Shown here: positions 42,301 through 57,300 of the stretch, piece after piece
Numbering within the stretch: the first letter of the stretch is position 1
Layout: each line of letters opens with the position of its first letter
NCBI GenBank assembly: GCA_021229015.1
Contig: CM037780.1
Coordinates: forward strand, 64,767,354 to 64,831,353
Direction of reading: 5' to 3'
Source of the DNA: Solen grandis
Taxonomy: Eukaryota > Mollusca > Bivalvia > Adapedonta > Solenidae
DNA: 64,000 bases
Translations under genes and position numbers: made by a program
Notes under the pieces: model-generated
What the model was told of the DNA's origin: nothing
Seen by the model: only the letters and a program-made list of their open reading frames with translations
The model's database searches: none

Positions 42301-45300
42301 TTTTATGTACTTAACCATAGCTCAGTCTGAAAAGGGGAAAGGCAAAATTTAAAATTTGTTTAAAAATTTTTTTTATTGGGGTTTTTAAAATTTTTAAAAA
42401 AAAAAGTCCTTTCGGACATCGGTTGGCCCTAAAAGGGGGCCCTTTTTTTGGTTTTTTCTTTATTTTTTTTCCTTTTTTTTGCTTTTTTGTATGCCCCTTT
42501 TCAATGGGCTCCAACCATTCTTAGAAGGGAAAACCCCCATAAAAAGGGAAAAGTTTTTTGGGTCCCCTTTCCCCTTTTTTTGGAATAAAAGGGTAGGCAC
42601 CCCAGCTTGTTGTTTTAAAATTTTAAAAGGCATTCCATTTCACCATTCTCTTTTTTTTCCCCCCAAATTTATGAGTTTTTTGTTCCCCCTTTTTCTTTTT
42701 CCCCCAGAAAGTTGGGGCCAACTTTTTTTATTTTCTGCCTCCGGTTTTTTTTTGAAAAGGTTTTTTCCCCCGGTTTTTTGTTGCGGGGGGGTTCCCCTTT
42801 TTTGGGGTGGTGGGGGCTGGGTTTAAAAACGTTTGGGTTTGGAAAACGGGGGTTGGTTTTCCCGGGGGGTTTTGGAGTGTACGCCCCTGATGCCGGGGTT
42901 TTTAGCTTCGTCACCCCCATAAAAAACCCCACCTTTTAAAAGGGTTGGTTTAAAGAAAAGCAAAGTTCCCCTATTTTTCCCGGGGTTGGGGAAGGGGGTT
43001 ATGATACGTTTTCATTTTGTTTTTTTAGCCCCGAGCCCCGGGTTAAAACCCACTTTTTTACGGGTTTTCGTAAAACCCCAACAGAAAAATTTTTTTTCTT
43101 TTCCCCAAAGTTTAAAAGGGGTTAAATTTTAAAAAAACCCTTTACCGGTTAAAATTTGCATTTTCTTGGGGGCCCTTTACTTGGGGGTGGATTGCCTACT
43201 GACCTATTTTTTTTTAAAAATATAAAAGGGTTTTTTTAAAAAAGAAGGAAAAATAAAAATGTCCGAAAAAAACTCTGGTTCGAAAAAAGGGGGTGTGTTT
43301 AGAGGAAGGGAGGAGGATATAAAATCACAAAAAAACCCGTGCCCCTGTCGGGGGAAAAATTTTGCGCCCCAAAGTTTTTGCAGGGGTTTAGAAGTCCCTT
43401 TTTTTTGGGCACCCAAAACAAGTGTATGCCTGGGCCTGCCTGTGTTTTCGCAAAAAAGGGCCCCCACAGTGCGCTAAAACCAAAAAGGAAAAGGGGTTTT
43501 ACCCTGATTTTTAAAAGTTTAAATAGGGTGATTTTCCCAGTAATTCAGGATCAAAAAAACCAAAAAACGGGGCCCTTTTTTAAGGGCCCTAAAAATTTTC
43601 CCCAAAAGGGAATAAATAAAAAATTTTTTAATGGTAAGTAAACAACAAGAAATCAAATCATTTTTTAAAAATTTTTTTTTAAAAACCAAAAAACATTGAA
43701 AAAAAAATTGAAAAAACAATTTGCAATGCAAACACTATAAAAAAAAAGAAAAATAACATTTAAAAAAAAGTAAAGGGTTTTAAAAATTTTCCCCCCAGAA
43801 AATTTAAAAAACGAAAAAGACCATCCCCAAAATTTGGGATTTTTAGCGTGCATGTTTTTTTTGGTGCTTTTTTAACACATTTTTTCCTTCTTGCACGTTT
43901 TTTACAGTTCAAAATATTCGGGTAAAACCAACACCCAAAACTTGGGAAAATCGTTCAAATTTGAAGTGGGGTTGATCCTCTGCCGGGAAAATTTTTAGCT
44001 AAAAGGCCCCCCGTGTTAAATCCAATCCTTTTCGAACAAGAAAATAAAAAGCAAAAAAAAAAATATGCTCCAACACAAACGTGTTTTTCCTTGAAGCCCA
44101 AAGGAATTTCCCCATGTAGGGGGTCCATGTTTTTTCCAAAAGAAATTTTTAATTTTCGGGGAGGGGGGGGGGTTTTTTTGTCCATACAAACAAAGTAGTA
44201 ATCTTTTATCTTTAAAAAAAACACAACCCCCCCAATGTTCACCAGGGGTTAAGAGTCGTTTGGGGGAAATTCATTTTTTAAAATTTTTTTACACCCCTGG
44301 TTCGTTGTGGTTTTTTACTTTACAAAAAACCACGGTTTTAAAGGGATTTTAGAATTGTGAAAAAATCCAAAATAAAACTAAACCCCCAAATCGTTTCCAT
44401 TTTCCCAATTTTTTTTAATTTTTCGTCCTGCCCTTCCCCGCCCCCCAAAACCTTCCAATGGGGGGATCTTTTCGTATCAAAAAAGCCTTTTTTTTTCCCA
44501 AAATTCTAAAAAACAAAAAGTTTCCCCAAAACGCGTGTGAGATCCTTTTTGGGGTAGTTGGGGTACCATCTTTCCATCACTTGATACATGTCCAGTTTTT
44601 TTAATGCACTTTAAAAACATCTCGACCCACCACTTTTTGTGCTAAACAAATTTTGGGATGGGGGTTTTCGACTGGGAATGACAACATGAACCCCAAAAAA
44701 CTTTTTTTTTCCTTTCACGAAAAAAAAAGGGGTTTTCCGCAGTTCATGCACCACAGGGTTTAAAAACTCTTACAATATTTTCCGCATTTTAAAAGTTGTA
44801 TTTTTTCTTCGTCAGTTTTTTTGCCAGCTCTTCTCCCTGATTTGCTCAGGTTTAAAATAGTCTGTGATGACTTCTCAAAAAAAACCCCCGTTAATCTCTA
44901 CTGACTCCCCTTTTGGGGCATCCAAAATCACATGAGGGGTCCCAAAAAAGCTGCACGAACAAAACCCTTTTTCCGCAAGTTCCCCTTTTTAAAAGATGGC
45001 TTTCCCTCTTCTGATCCTTATCTGGCTTTTAAATCAAGCCCACCATTGTACCCCTCATGTAACGTCCATTGAAAAAACCCAGGGGGGGGTTTTAAAACCA
45101 AAATGTTTTCCCGGGGGGTTAAAACCCGGGGAAAAATATGATCTAAAATTTTTTTCCTGTGGGAAATTGGGGGTGGAAGGGGAATTTTTGTGCGTCTTTT
45201 CCCCTAAACTGATTTTAACTTAGCCCCAATTTTTAAATGTTGAAAATCAAATGGGTTGGTTTTTCCAAAATCCCCGTTCATGTTTTAATTTTTTCCCCCG

Positions 45301-48300
45301 GCCCCCAAAAAGAAAACTTTTTTGGGAACCCTTTTTAAATAAATGATCTTCATTTTTGATCGCGGGGCCCGCAGGAAGGGGGTTTTTCCCCCCTCACTGG
45401 GGGAAAATTGGAAAATTTTTTACCCCTGTTGACGGGTTTTTGGGGTTTTAATTTTTTGGGGCCCCCTTTTCGGGTAACAAACGGGGCCGAACTTTTAATC
45501 CAGTTTTAATAACGGAATTTTTTTCCTCTTTCCCCCAAACGGGAAAAAAAATGACGGGGGGTTTTGTTGAGTCGAAACCCCTATCCTAAAACCTTGGGGG
45601 AAAGGGATTTTTCCCCGAAAAAAACCCCCGCCCAAATGCAACGTCCCACTTTTTCCCAAAAAAAGACTCTGTTGAAAACGATTCTTCTTTTTTCAAAAAT
45701 CCTTAAAAAGCTTCCCCAACTGTATGCCCCTTGCATTTGACCCCCCGTTCAGACCCAAAAATTTTTTGTAGCGTAAAGGCTGTGTTTATTACGCCCTAGA
45801 ATAAGACAGAAATTTTTTCAATGTCCCCGGGGCGCTATGGGGTCAGCATTATTGGTTCAGTTTTTTTTCCCCTACACTTTAAAAACTGCAAAAAGGGGTG
45901 TGGAAGAAATTTTTTAAATGGGGATTTTCTCCACAGCAGCCAGTTTTTTAACCCCCGGTTGGGGCTATTTTTTTTTCAGGTACAAAGGGTCTGGTTATAT
46001 CGGGCCCCCCTTTTTCTGATTGAGCAGGAATTAAAATTTAAAAGGAAAATGAATTGCTCAGTGCGACACGGTTTTTAAAGTTCTTTCCACTTTTCATCTT
46101 GCATTCTTAAGGGGATGGAACATGTGACACATCAATTTTAGTTTTGTACACTCAAAACCGTGTTGAAAACGGGGGTTCAAAAAAAATATTTTAAAGGGGC
46201 GCGAGGGGGATTTTTTTCCTTTTTTTTTTGTTCTCCTTGCCCCGGTGGGAAGCGGGGAAAAATTTTTCGACGTTTGAAATCCCCAAAATTTTTTACCTCC
46301 AAAATTTTTTTGCCCCCCCATTTTTTCAAAAAATTTTTTTAAACCCCCTTTCTGATCACTGTCCTTTACTTTTGGGGGAAAAAGAATATTTTTACGGCTC
46401 CTTACCTTTTTTTTTAAAACCCCCTTTTTAGGCCCCTTTTCCTGAGGCCCCAAAAGGTTTTATCAGGGGTTTAAAATTTTCCCGGGGGTTTTTCCCCTTG
46501 AACATGGACCCCCCAAACAAAACCGATTTTTGTCGAGGTTGACCACGGTAAATTTAAAATCAATCGTGCCCTTTTTTTAAAATAAAAGTTTTCACCATCA
46601 CTTCCCGTGAGTGAAATGAACTGATTCCCCTGGCAACCGGTTTTTTTTATACGGGATCTTCGCTAAATATGATTTTCTGACAGGAAAGGGAGTGTAATTT
46701 AGAAATTCAAAAGGGGGGCCATGTGTGGTTAGCCCCTGCTTTTGTTTTTGAGTCAAAGGGCAAAAACGCGAAAAAAGGTCTTCGACATCCCCCTATTCAA
46801 AGTGTGTTCTGCCAAATCGGTATATACAAACAAATGGTTCATCTTCGTGAGAGGTCCACAACCGACTTGAATCGCTTTTGTCCTCTGTCCGGAAACAACA
46901 TACTTCCCTCCCTCCAAGTTCGTAAGGGGATGGAGGAAGTCCCAAGCCGATCTTTTTTCCCAAATTAAAATTACCGGGTAAAAAACTTGACACGTTTGAC
47001 AAGCCGGAAAACCCAAGTAAATGTTGAGGTTTCTTTAGTTAAAAATTGTTTAAGGGCTTGTTTTAAAAAAACCCTTTGTTGATTCCAGGGGGTTTTGGGG
47101 ACCATGGGGGGGAGCCTGCCAGGAATAACAAAGGGTATTGCCCATTTTTTCCCTTCTAATTCACCCCCCCTTTTTTTCCACTTGTGAAAACTGCCGCCAT
47201 TTTTGGATTTAGCCCACGACGTAAATTTTCCTTCCTCCTCTTAATGTTTTTGATTTTGGGGTGGGAACGATCTTTTCCAGGGAGACCACTTCCCCAATTT
47301 TGTTTTTCGACATCAATGGTTTTTTCACTTGTTTCTAAAAACAACTTGTTTTTTTGGGGGTACAAGGGCCTTTCGAACTATCACTGATAAGGATGTAAAA
47401 GATTCATGTTTTCTTAAATTTTTAAACTTGGGTTTTGGAAAATGTATCCCGTTTGAATACTCATCACATCAACCAAATTTAAAACGACGGGAATTTTTTG
47501 AACCCCTGTTCACAAATTACACATGACAAGGATAAAGAGACACAATCTGTGTCAAGAAAAGGATTCTGTTGTTGGGTCCCCTCCTTTTCCGTCTTGTAAC
47601 TTTGTCTACCTGAACACTGCTGGAAATCGACTGGGGACGCTGTCATACTTTATACTTATACTAAATCATTTTGGAATCCAACGTTAAACTTTTTTAGGAA
47701 ATCCAAGCAACTTGACTTTCACTTCTTGAAATTTTTTAACCGCCTACCCCTTGTTACGCCGACAAAAACTATTCCACTTCTTTTACCATCATCTTTTATA
47801 TTTGAATTTCATCCCTGTAGAAGATCCGGCGATGTTTCCCACCAAGTTCCTTCAAGTTTTTAAAAGGTCAATGGATTTGTTCTGTTATGCAACCACTTGA
47901 AAAAATTCCACTGTCCATTGGTAGATACCTTTGAAATGTTCTTGGTTTATTGATCGGACAATATCACCCACTTTTAAATCATTGATTTCTTATTTTTCTT
48001 TTGAGGTTGCCATAACAATGTCCCCTTTGGGGACTTCATGCTCATTTTTCTCTAGACACAGATGCAGGGGTACGTCCGATGCCCGATAAAAAAGATGATT
48101 GTAACCATTACCCAATAGTTCGAAAATCCACAAAATGAAGGGTCTTGTGAGAGTAAAATATTTCCACATTCTTATTTAAGCGTACGTTTAAAACGTTAAA
48201 AATACTCCTTTAGTTTCGGGTTTTCAACGTGAAGAAATGAATGTCATGCTTCTAAAACTTTGAAAGTCTTGTTCAAAAATTCTCGGGGCCTTTTTTTCTT

Positions 48301-51300
48301 TTGCAAAAGAGTGGTTTTCGGCCTTCTTTTTTGAATAGACTGAAAGGCTTGATACTCTTTCCATTTTTTTCAATGATGGTTTTACCCAAGCATATTTTAA
48401 AACACAATCAAGACACATAGTAATAGCGATAGGGAATTCTCTTTGTACATACTTTGCATATCTGCGAGATCACTTGCCATTGATATTCGATACCTCCTCC
48501 ACACCCCTCGACGTCGAAATTTCGGTCGTTGTTTTTATCAACTGTATTTCTTTGAAAATTCCCTAACCATCTCGTACATCCCCCTAAAGGGATAGATTTC
48601 AACTGTTTTTTTTCCTGCCCCTTTTAAAGCCATTAATTCCTCCAAAACCGTAGGAATATCAGAAAAAAAAGTACAGGTGACGAAGTAACGTTCCTTCTTT
48701 AGTACGTCCCATACGAATGGCTAAATTTTCTCCCGGGTTCTTCCTTTTTAATAGTCTTCGTTTCTTTGATGTAGGTGGGTAGGCAAAACTATCAAAAATT
48801 CATCCTCCTCCTCTTCTTCTTCTTCACATCATCTGGTGTTGTAAGAAATTCCTCGACGTCTATTGCCCACGACTTCTTGTGGGATGTTGACCTCTCTCAG
48901 TCCTCTAAAGAAAATTTGGTTCCCATCCCGTGGATTTGACCCTTTCCCTGTCGAAGTACATCATTGACCAGATCAATAATATTGAACCTTCAACGGGTTT
49001 TCCATCATATTCTAACAGGCCATGTCATCCCAACTTTAGTGAGGATGGTCTTTCAGCATGTTTAACAAAAGAGTAGCCTTTCGCCGCATGGTCGTTGGAA
49101 CACTGTCTAGAATTTGATCTTTCAAGGTCATCGTTTTTTCCTCTTTCTTTTTCAGTCACTGTACTTGTTGTTTTTCTCAGCCATGTGTGGTCTGAAGGTG
49201 TAGTGCTTTTTTATGTGACACTTGAAAGCGATTGTAATACTTCTCCAAAATTGTTATGCTTTTTCTGACTCAGACAATTGATTGTCGTCAAGACTTGATT
49301 CATTTCTTCTGTAATGATGAAGTCTGACTCACTTGAGGGGATGGGGGTAACCGAGGTCGTTGTTCCTTCACCATCGATTCATCTCTTCAACAACCGAACT
49401 GGAACATAGGCCATCTTCTTCATATTTCCGAATGATTTCACCAGCAAGAGGTATAATTGTTTTGGCTAAGAGTGGTGCAAGTGCCAACAAAGGTAGAAAA
49501 CCACCTTTCTGATTGAGAAGATTTTCTTTTTTCGAACTGATACTTTCTTGGTCGCTAACTGTCGAGGTGTTGTCTCTTAGAATGCAATCGACGCTTCCTG
49601 AGCCTCTGACAGTGGACATTGCCTTTGAAAATGTTGTGACAACATTCAGCAGTACAATCCACCAATTCTTTTGGTGCTTCTTGAATAATCTTCTTTCGAA
49701 ATTTGGGCGAAGGCTTCTGTCAAAGCAAGCAACATTTTGCCATGTTTACAACGAGTGGTTGTTTGCGCTTCATGATGACAAATGATGATGAAATGTTTGG
49801 TCTCTTTTTTTTTATACCACTGTTGAAGGCTTGTAAAGCGATATTTGCCAGCACAAACTCATGTCCTGAATTTCTCATCGCAGTAACGGCAGAAAGGTAA
49901 AGGGGAATGGGGAGACTTGGATTGGTGAAAATCTTGATGATGATGATGATGATGATGACGAAACGCCCACTTGAAGAATTAGAAAGGTCAAACAATTGTC
50001 GTCGAACTGTAGGGTTTGGAGAAACCGTCATTGTCCTTGGGTGTAGCCAACCCAGACCTCATCGAACTTCTATTAGAACGGCGAGTAGATGAGTCAGTGG
50101 AGAGAATTGGGCCACAAGTGGTGATGCTTTGGATGTTGTCCCTGATGTAACATCACGTCGAATCATATGGGGACACTTTGGTGTTCCAGTTGATACAGAG
50201 CGTTTTCTTCTTACAGTGACAAATCGGTCATGAGGCAATGTCTGCTTCTTCCTTGTTTGTTTCTTACTGGGACTTGCGTTTGGTTGGCTGTTTTCGTGGT
50301 TGTTGTCGTGACCGTTTCCTGGCTGGTGACTTTCGTTTGGTGGTTGTTTTTCTTTCTACTGACCAAATTTTTCTCACAGCTTTGTCCCGTTCCATCGAAG
50401 CAGGTACGAATGATGGTGCCCCAAGGAAACCTCCACCGCCAGGTTTTAAAAAAAAAGTTGTCGTTTTGTGCTCAATCCCCCATGTTGATCACTGTCTTAA
50501 AATGTTTTTGTTGCGTTTCCATAAAAATTCATCGTCTGTTTTGGCACGGTTACTTTTTTCTCTAAGATAGTCGTGCAGCTAAGGTGAACCATTTCACCAT
50601 TCTGTTTTAAACCTGATTCTACCATCTCTTTCGTTTTGTTGGGTTCTTTTCCCGACTCAACGATTCTAGAGCTTTGATCACTGTATGTGGGTGTTTTCCA
50701 TGGTACTGTATCCTTAATGATGATCGGGTGTCATGTTCCTGTCATTTTATACTGTTATGTAGACGATCGTCCTCGAACTTCACCTGTTACCCACCGATGG
50801 AACAAATCTGTTCTTAAACGATTCTGGTCGGGTGTTCTTGGATGAAAGTCAATGATAAGATATCCATGAGGTGTAGAGGTTGCATCTTGATACGCCACAC
50901 CAAATGGGGGAGTTGTATTTGGTTTTGCAAGTGTTTTGATCTATCTTTATCTCTTGTGTTTTTGAAATAATACCATGTAGTGTGCATTCAAGCTGATGGT
51001 ACGACTAGCCTTGGATTGTTGGAACATGTTTTGTGTGATGTAAATGACAGTGGCATTTCTATGGTGTCCCTTTCGTGTGAACCATAATTTAATTTTCTCC
51101 TCATCTTTTTTCTCCTAACATATCATCAAATATGACGAGGTGTGGTAAGGTTGTATCGTCTACTATCTCTTCATCATCCTCAGGGATACCTGAATGAATT
51201 TGATAGCTTCCCCGTTCTTGTAACTGTGCGTAGGCACTTTGCCATTCTTTGTAACACCAACGATGTGTTGTGGGACCACATTTAAATAAATCGGTTTTGT

Positions 51301-54300
51301 ACTCATAATTATTTTTACAAATTGAGTTTTTCCTGAACCACTTGGCCCTGAATGAAAATGTTACTAGGATGTTGAAAAAGTAAAACTAAATTTCCATGAT
51401 GGTCCAAAAAATAATAACAGCATTGACATGACAACATTTTATTTTATACATCATAGCAAATAAAACACTTGAACAACATCAGTCAAAAATGTAAACTATG
51501 ACACACATCATGAATCAGTTTTTTCTTTATACATCATCCATTCCGGCAATATCATGGTATATCCCATAGCATTTAAAGCCATGCACACTTCGTCAAACAG
51601 TTCCTCGATTGTCTTAACGCCTGTTCTGATTGAATTCAAGTACACGCACAGCCAACAACACAGCTCTACGCCATGGGTTCCGAATTGGAGTTATGTTTTT
51701 TCCTGTAGTGAAGTATTTTCCCATGTTTTGGCTTCTCATTCGTCTTGCAAGTACTCTGCGTATATCTTATTTTGTAGGTGTCCCAGAGGGATTCGTCTCC
51801 CAACTCAAACCTTTCTAATTGTTGAAATCGGGATCTTGAAAGAACTGTCCCCTAGATTTGGCCTCGTTTGTTTTTAATATTGCGGCGCACTGTTTACCAA
51901 AAATGTTAAACACTTGTTCACAAGTGATTAGGTTCTGGAGTCAGTAAAATGGCACGTATATCCTCTGGTGTGTCGTTCCGGTAGTTAATCGCAAATCTGA
52001 GATACATACGCTCATCAAAACGGTTCAGTTTCTCCACTGTATCAATGTTAGGGTATCAATGTATATGTACCACACGTCAGAGATCAGGTTGCGTAGCAGG
52101 TTGTAAATGGCACAAATCCGTTGAAAGACCACACTTTTATAGCTGTTTGGAAGATCACGCCCTCGTACATCACTAAAGATATCATAAACTTGGTTTAAAC
52201 AAGAGGGATCCTCCATCGTCTGGTGAATTAATCTGTTTCCAACGCGCTGTGCCCAAGTAAAAAATAACTCGTTGCAAAATGCAGCAGGTTTCTTATTAGC
52301 TTCAACGAGATGTCTGTAGATCATCTGTTGCATTTCTACTGGTATAGTGTTCATCGTGAATCTCCGTATGTTTCCACCACCGTTCAGGCTAATGCACACG
52401 ATCACAAGCCAACTGGTTATGACGGTTGGTAACCGTACGGCACTGTCTTATATTTGTCCACGACCACGCGTTTTGTATACACTGAGCGGAACGTCTTGGT
52501 CTGTGTCTCACTGATCACTTTGCGATTTCTATGTCTCTTGATTCGGGATTCATATTCGATGACTGTCTTGTAATGTTTGCGATCTTGTACACAGTCGACC
52601 ATAGTCTTAAAATTGACTTTCTGACTAGCATTGTAATCCAAAGTGATGCCTTTTACTTTGCATTTCTGATGTCGATTTCCTTTTTCATCGATATATTCAT
52701 ACCCATAGTTTTTTGGCCCTAATGCCACGAATTTGACAATGCGTCCATGTGGTACTTCGTCCGTCCACTTTCCCAACTGACTCTCTTCAATTGGAATATT
52801 GTACTGGTCAGGGTCATAGATGCACATACAACTGTCTGTGTCAAAATACAGTACCCGATCTCCAAGTTTTTCCAACTGGGTGTAAAGTTCAAGTCGAGCA
52901 TAGGACGTAACGAAGGCAGCTACCACTGGATTTGAAGATGAATGGGGTTGTATTGCGTCTGTTTCATCCGAGTAATTCACCAACATGAAGTTGTCATGAT
53001 CGAAAATCTCGGCAAACTGCACAGTGACATGACGGTCGGAGAGTAGGTCATACAACCGGTTCACCTTAGTCACATACTCGGTTTTGGTTTGAACATTGTT
53101 TTGTGCATTCTTACCCCACAAGCAGTTCAACATGGTTTTGGCAAACGCTCTTTTTCCTTTGTTCTTTTTCACGTTGTCGAGCCAGATACCCTCTATCTGA
53201 AAGTAATTCTGTTTAAAGCGGGCTTCATCATCTTCTGTTTTTTACCCAATTAGGGTAACCACTTGCTTCTTGTTTCAATTTCAAGTATTTGTCAATATAC
53301 TGTTTATACACATCTTTACTCCATGTGTCCCAGTGCCAGATGTGGAAGACGTCTACCAATTGGTATCCTACCTCAAGAGCTTTGGCTATTTCCACATGCG
53401 TCCAGGTACCTGTCAACATGCGTTTGTACAGAGTGTGATTGCATTTTTCACACTCTTCCTCAGCACAGGTACGGCACAGTGTAAAGATCATTTTCTTGTT
53501 ACAGTGAATAGGTAGGACTGGTAGCCACAGGTCTTGTGGTGGCAATACACGACATTTGATAAGTCCCTTGTACATTCCAATGTTCTTTATATCAATCATC
53601 TCTTGACTTAAGATGTCGGGATGTCCCACGGGGTATGCTTTGTACTTGTTCACGAATGGATACAGTGAGCAAATGTCAGCATACTTAATTTCTTCCTTGG
53701 TGGTTGTATCCACTTCATGGTACAATTGAACGGCATTGGTTCGTCTCTTTGTGGAATCCGTCAACGTAATAGGGTCCAATTTGTACTTCACCTCCATTTA
53801 ATGCATGGCGAATGTGCTTATTCTCAATGGAAGCAGTTGTTTCTATCCAACGAATTCCTTTGATTGAGTATCGAGTTTTGTTTGGATACCCGTCATCAGA
53901 GATTACAGCCAAGGTCTTTGGAGGCATTGAATTTTTACGCCAAGCTTTGTTGCGAACTTGAGCTAGAGTGGTCGCTTCCAGGAACGGATCAATTTGGTCA
54001 CTGGCCAACAGTTCTTTCCTAAACTCTCCACAACCTCGTCTCAAGATGTCAACATCTGATTTGCAGTACTTTTGCATTTCTAACTGAAAGTGAAACACAG
54101 CCTTTTGTGCCACTTTTGCATTGTACCATTTCAGAAACGCTTCTCTCTTGTCAGGTTTCATGCTGTTGGGTCTGTAAAAATGTACGGGAGATAGTCTCCA
54201 ATGTATCTTGGTATTCATCCGTGTTGGCATAAAATGGAAACCATCCTTTTGCCATCTCAGTCAATCCAAACGTGTCGGGGAAATCGGACAAAGGCATGTT

Positions 54301-57300
54301 GAGAAAACTCAGTGAGTCGATGAATCTCACTTGATGGGCTTTCATCATTAGAATTTTGCTTCCATTCATGATCAATTCTGGTTTGGCTGTATCATGTGTC
54401 AGTAAGTGCCTCAAAATAAACTGTGCATCGTATCCTTGTGAGTTGTGAGCATTCACTGTGGTACCTTTGTGACTGGGTTGAAACAGCCATGCACAAAATT
54501 CTGACAAAGTGTTGTTACCACGAAATATTTTTTATCTAGGCTCATCCACAGCTTCGCATTTCTGACACGGGCTTTCCATGGATTGACACATACAGTCTCC
54601 ACAAGCACGTTGAGCAACACAAAAGTTTGGTATATGTTCACCCAAATCAAATCGGCACTCAAAGTCAAAGAAGATGAAAGGTATAGTCGGTGACTTCATT
54701 TTCTCTGGTTCTTTGTACGTGGGGATATAACACTGATGTTCTGCATCCACAACTTTCTTGCAATACTTGCATTTTTTAGTGCCAGGACAGAGATGGTTCT
54801 TCTTTGTGCCCACAACCATTTGACCACAGGTCTTGCAATTCCATACACTTTCACAGATGTTTTTTGTAGATTTTCCTGGTTTCACTTTGTGCTGATCAAA
54901 ACATTTCTGACTATGAAATGTTCTACCACAGTGACCACATGGAAAGAATCCTTCTTTTGGGCATAGTGTCGAGGCGTAACACAGACAAATGTTCTTACAC
55001 AAGTGAGCTTCCCTGTTGTTATAACCGTAGTTACAGTGTTCACAGAAGTAGCTGCATCCCAGGAAACCAGTGATTGATGTAATGCAATCATAATGTTTAT
55101 CATGATGATAAATGTGAATCACTTTGCTTTTGTCTGTCAGAGGTGGGTGATTGAACAACACGTGCATTTTCTCAAATTGTGGCCACACTTTGATCATATA
55201 GTCTGGATAAAGGTGGGCTTGAATCTTCTTGTATTCTTCTATACCACAAGGTTGATTTGGACTAATGCCCACACTATTTAACAATGTCTTGGCTTCTTGG
55301 CTTTGAAGCAATTTTGCAGATTGTCTCATCAAATGCCATCGCTTCTTCCAGGCTGTATCGTCCGATTTATTGAGTTTACATATCCCTACCACAATTGATC
55401 GTGCCAAGCACATACTGTCGTGAACATTGTCTATCTTTACCATACTTCGTTTGACATTGGACATGTTCTCAATGCTCATGTGCGATCCAAACGCTCTTTT
55501 TGTTCTTCCACCTCCCTCGGGCATAATGACATGTGTCATTTCTAACTGGAGATGCCCGTCATGAATCTCAAACTTGTGGTTGCTTTGTGATACTTTCTCT
55601 ATTTCGTTCAACAGCGTATCTCCTGAAATGTGTGTTGCATTCCCGAATGGAATGTGGATACCAAATGCTAGGTCAGGATGATTTATGGAGATACGAATTT
55701 GATCGTTGTCATTGACCCGTGCTTCTCTGTATAACTGTTTCACCATGTCATTGAAAAGTTGATGTGTAAATTCAAACGGTTTTTTATATCTTTCAAAAGT
55801 AACATCGAACACGTGGCCATTCGTTTTAAACTTTCTTGAAGTTCTCTGTGATCGTGGCTGTATGGAATAATATTCCCGTATATCACTCTTGGTCTTTTTT
55901 GCAGGTGGCTCATCATCGCTGCTTTCTTCACTACTCGACATCGTTGTGATTATAAGTAAGTGAGCAAAGCTTTTTTTATACATCTAAGCTCCGCCATCCT
56001 GATCTAAGGCCTATAAAGTGCGGTGTGACCCGTCCACTTCATCACTCTCAAACCTGATTCAGACTGCTCTCTTCAGAATGACCTGCAACACATTTGAGTT
56101 CTGGGTGAAAGGACAACTACAAGCTATCAGTGACAAGCTGATCAGACTAGAAACAGAAAGACAAGTGACATGCTACCGCTGTCAGGAAAAGGGACATTAT
56201 GCATCGGCATGTACGAAGAAAGCTTCAAAACCTCAAACAGTACGGGTGTGCTACCGTTGTCATGAACCGGGACATTTTGTTTCTAATTGCCCAAAGCCTG
56301 CAGTGTGCTACAGCTGTCACGAACAAGGCCACTTTGCATCCGCTTGTCCTAAGAAAGGAATGAATAGTACTGTACCTACAGTAAACGCACAGGCGGACAG
56401 TGAAATGCAGAAAATGGACGTAGTTGAGACAGTGCCACAGACGGACAGTGATGTTGAATTACTAGAGGCTGTCTCTGAGTTGGAGAAACTTACCGTAAAA
56501 CGCAAGAGAAGCGTCAACACATGCATCGTGTGTCCTGAGGCTCACCCATCAACAAGCAGTACAGAGTGTAACCGACCAGTTAAGAAGCGAAAAAATGTGA
56601 CATTTGAACACTAGACTCGAAAACAAAGTTGTGTTATGTTCATTATTTGCTGTATGACCCACGTTTAATTCATTGTTGCTGTATGACACATGTTTGTTGT
56701 TAAACACAATAAAAATCATATGACAATTGTATTAGTTATCCTTTCTACATCATTGTAATGGTCCTGAAAAGGACCGTTATTTATTGAGAAGTGTCTAGCA
56801 CTCACTCAAATACAAATACCGCCAGTAATGCCTGCTGGCTTCTGGATATGCCAGGTAAAACCCTGACAAATCCGGGTACAATGGCAAAGGGGGTAAACTC
56901 GGGTACAAGTTGACACCCTCTTCCTTAATACCCTCTTCCTTAATACCCTCTTCCTTGACTTCTACTTTCTTCTCCTTTCGTAACGCCTTCCTTGCACGTC
57001 GGAATAACTTACGAAGGAACTTCATGGTGAAGAATGAATACATACACAGCATTACACAATTTATAGTCAAGAAAAAGTAGGTTAGTAGGTCAATCCACTT
57101 AAGGTCAAGGTCGAACACATCATTTTTTATTGCATGAAAAAATAACGTTCTCTGACTGGTGTGCGCCAACAGAAGAAAGTAGGTCAATCCGGTACTATAA
57201 AACAGTGCACATACTCTATACTTTATTATTCATGAGTGCAACATGAGACCGTACACACGTATGTCCACCCCAGACTTGCTAAAATTGTTCCTCGACAATC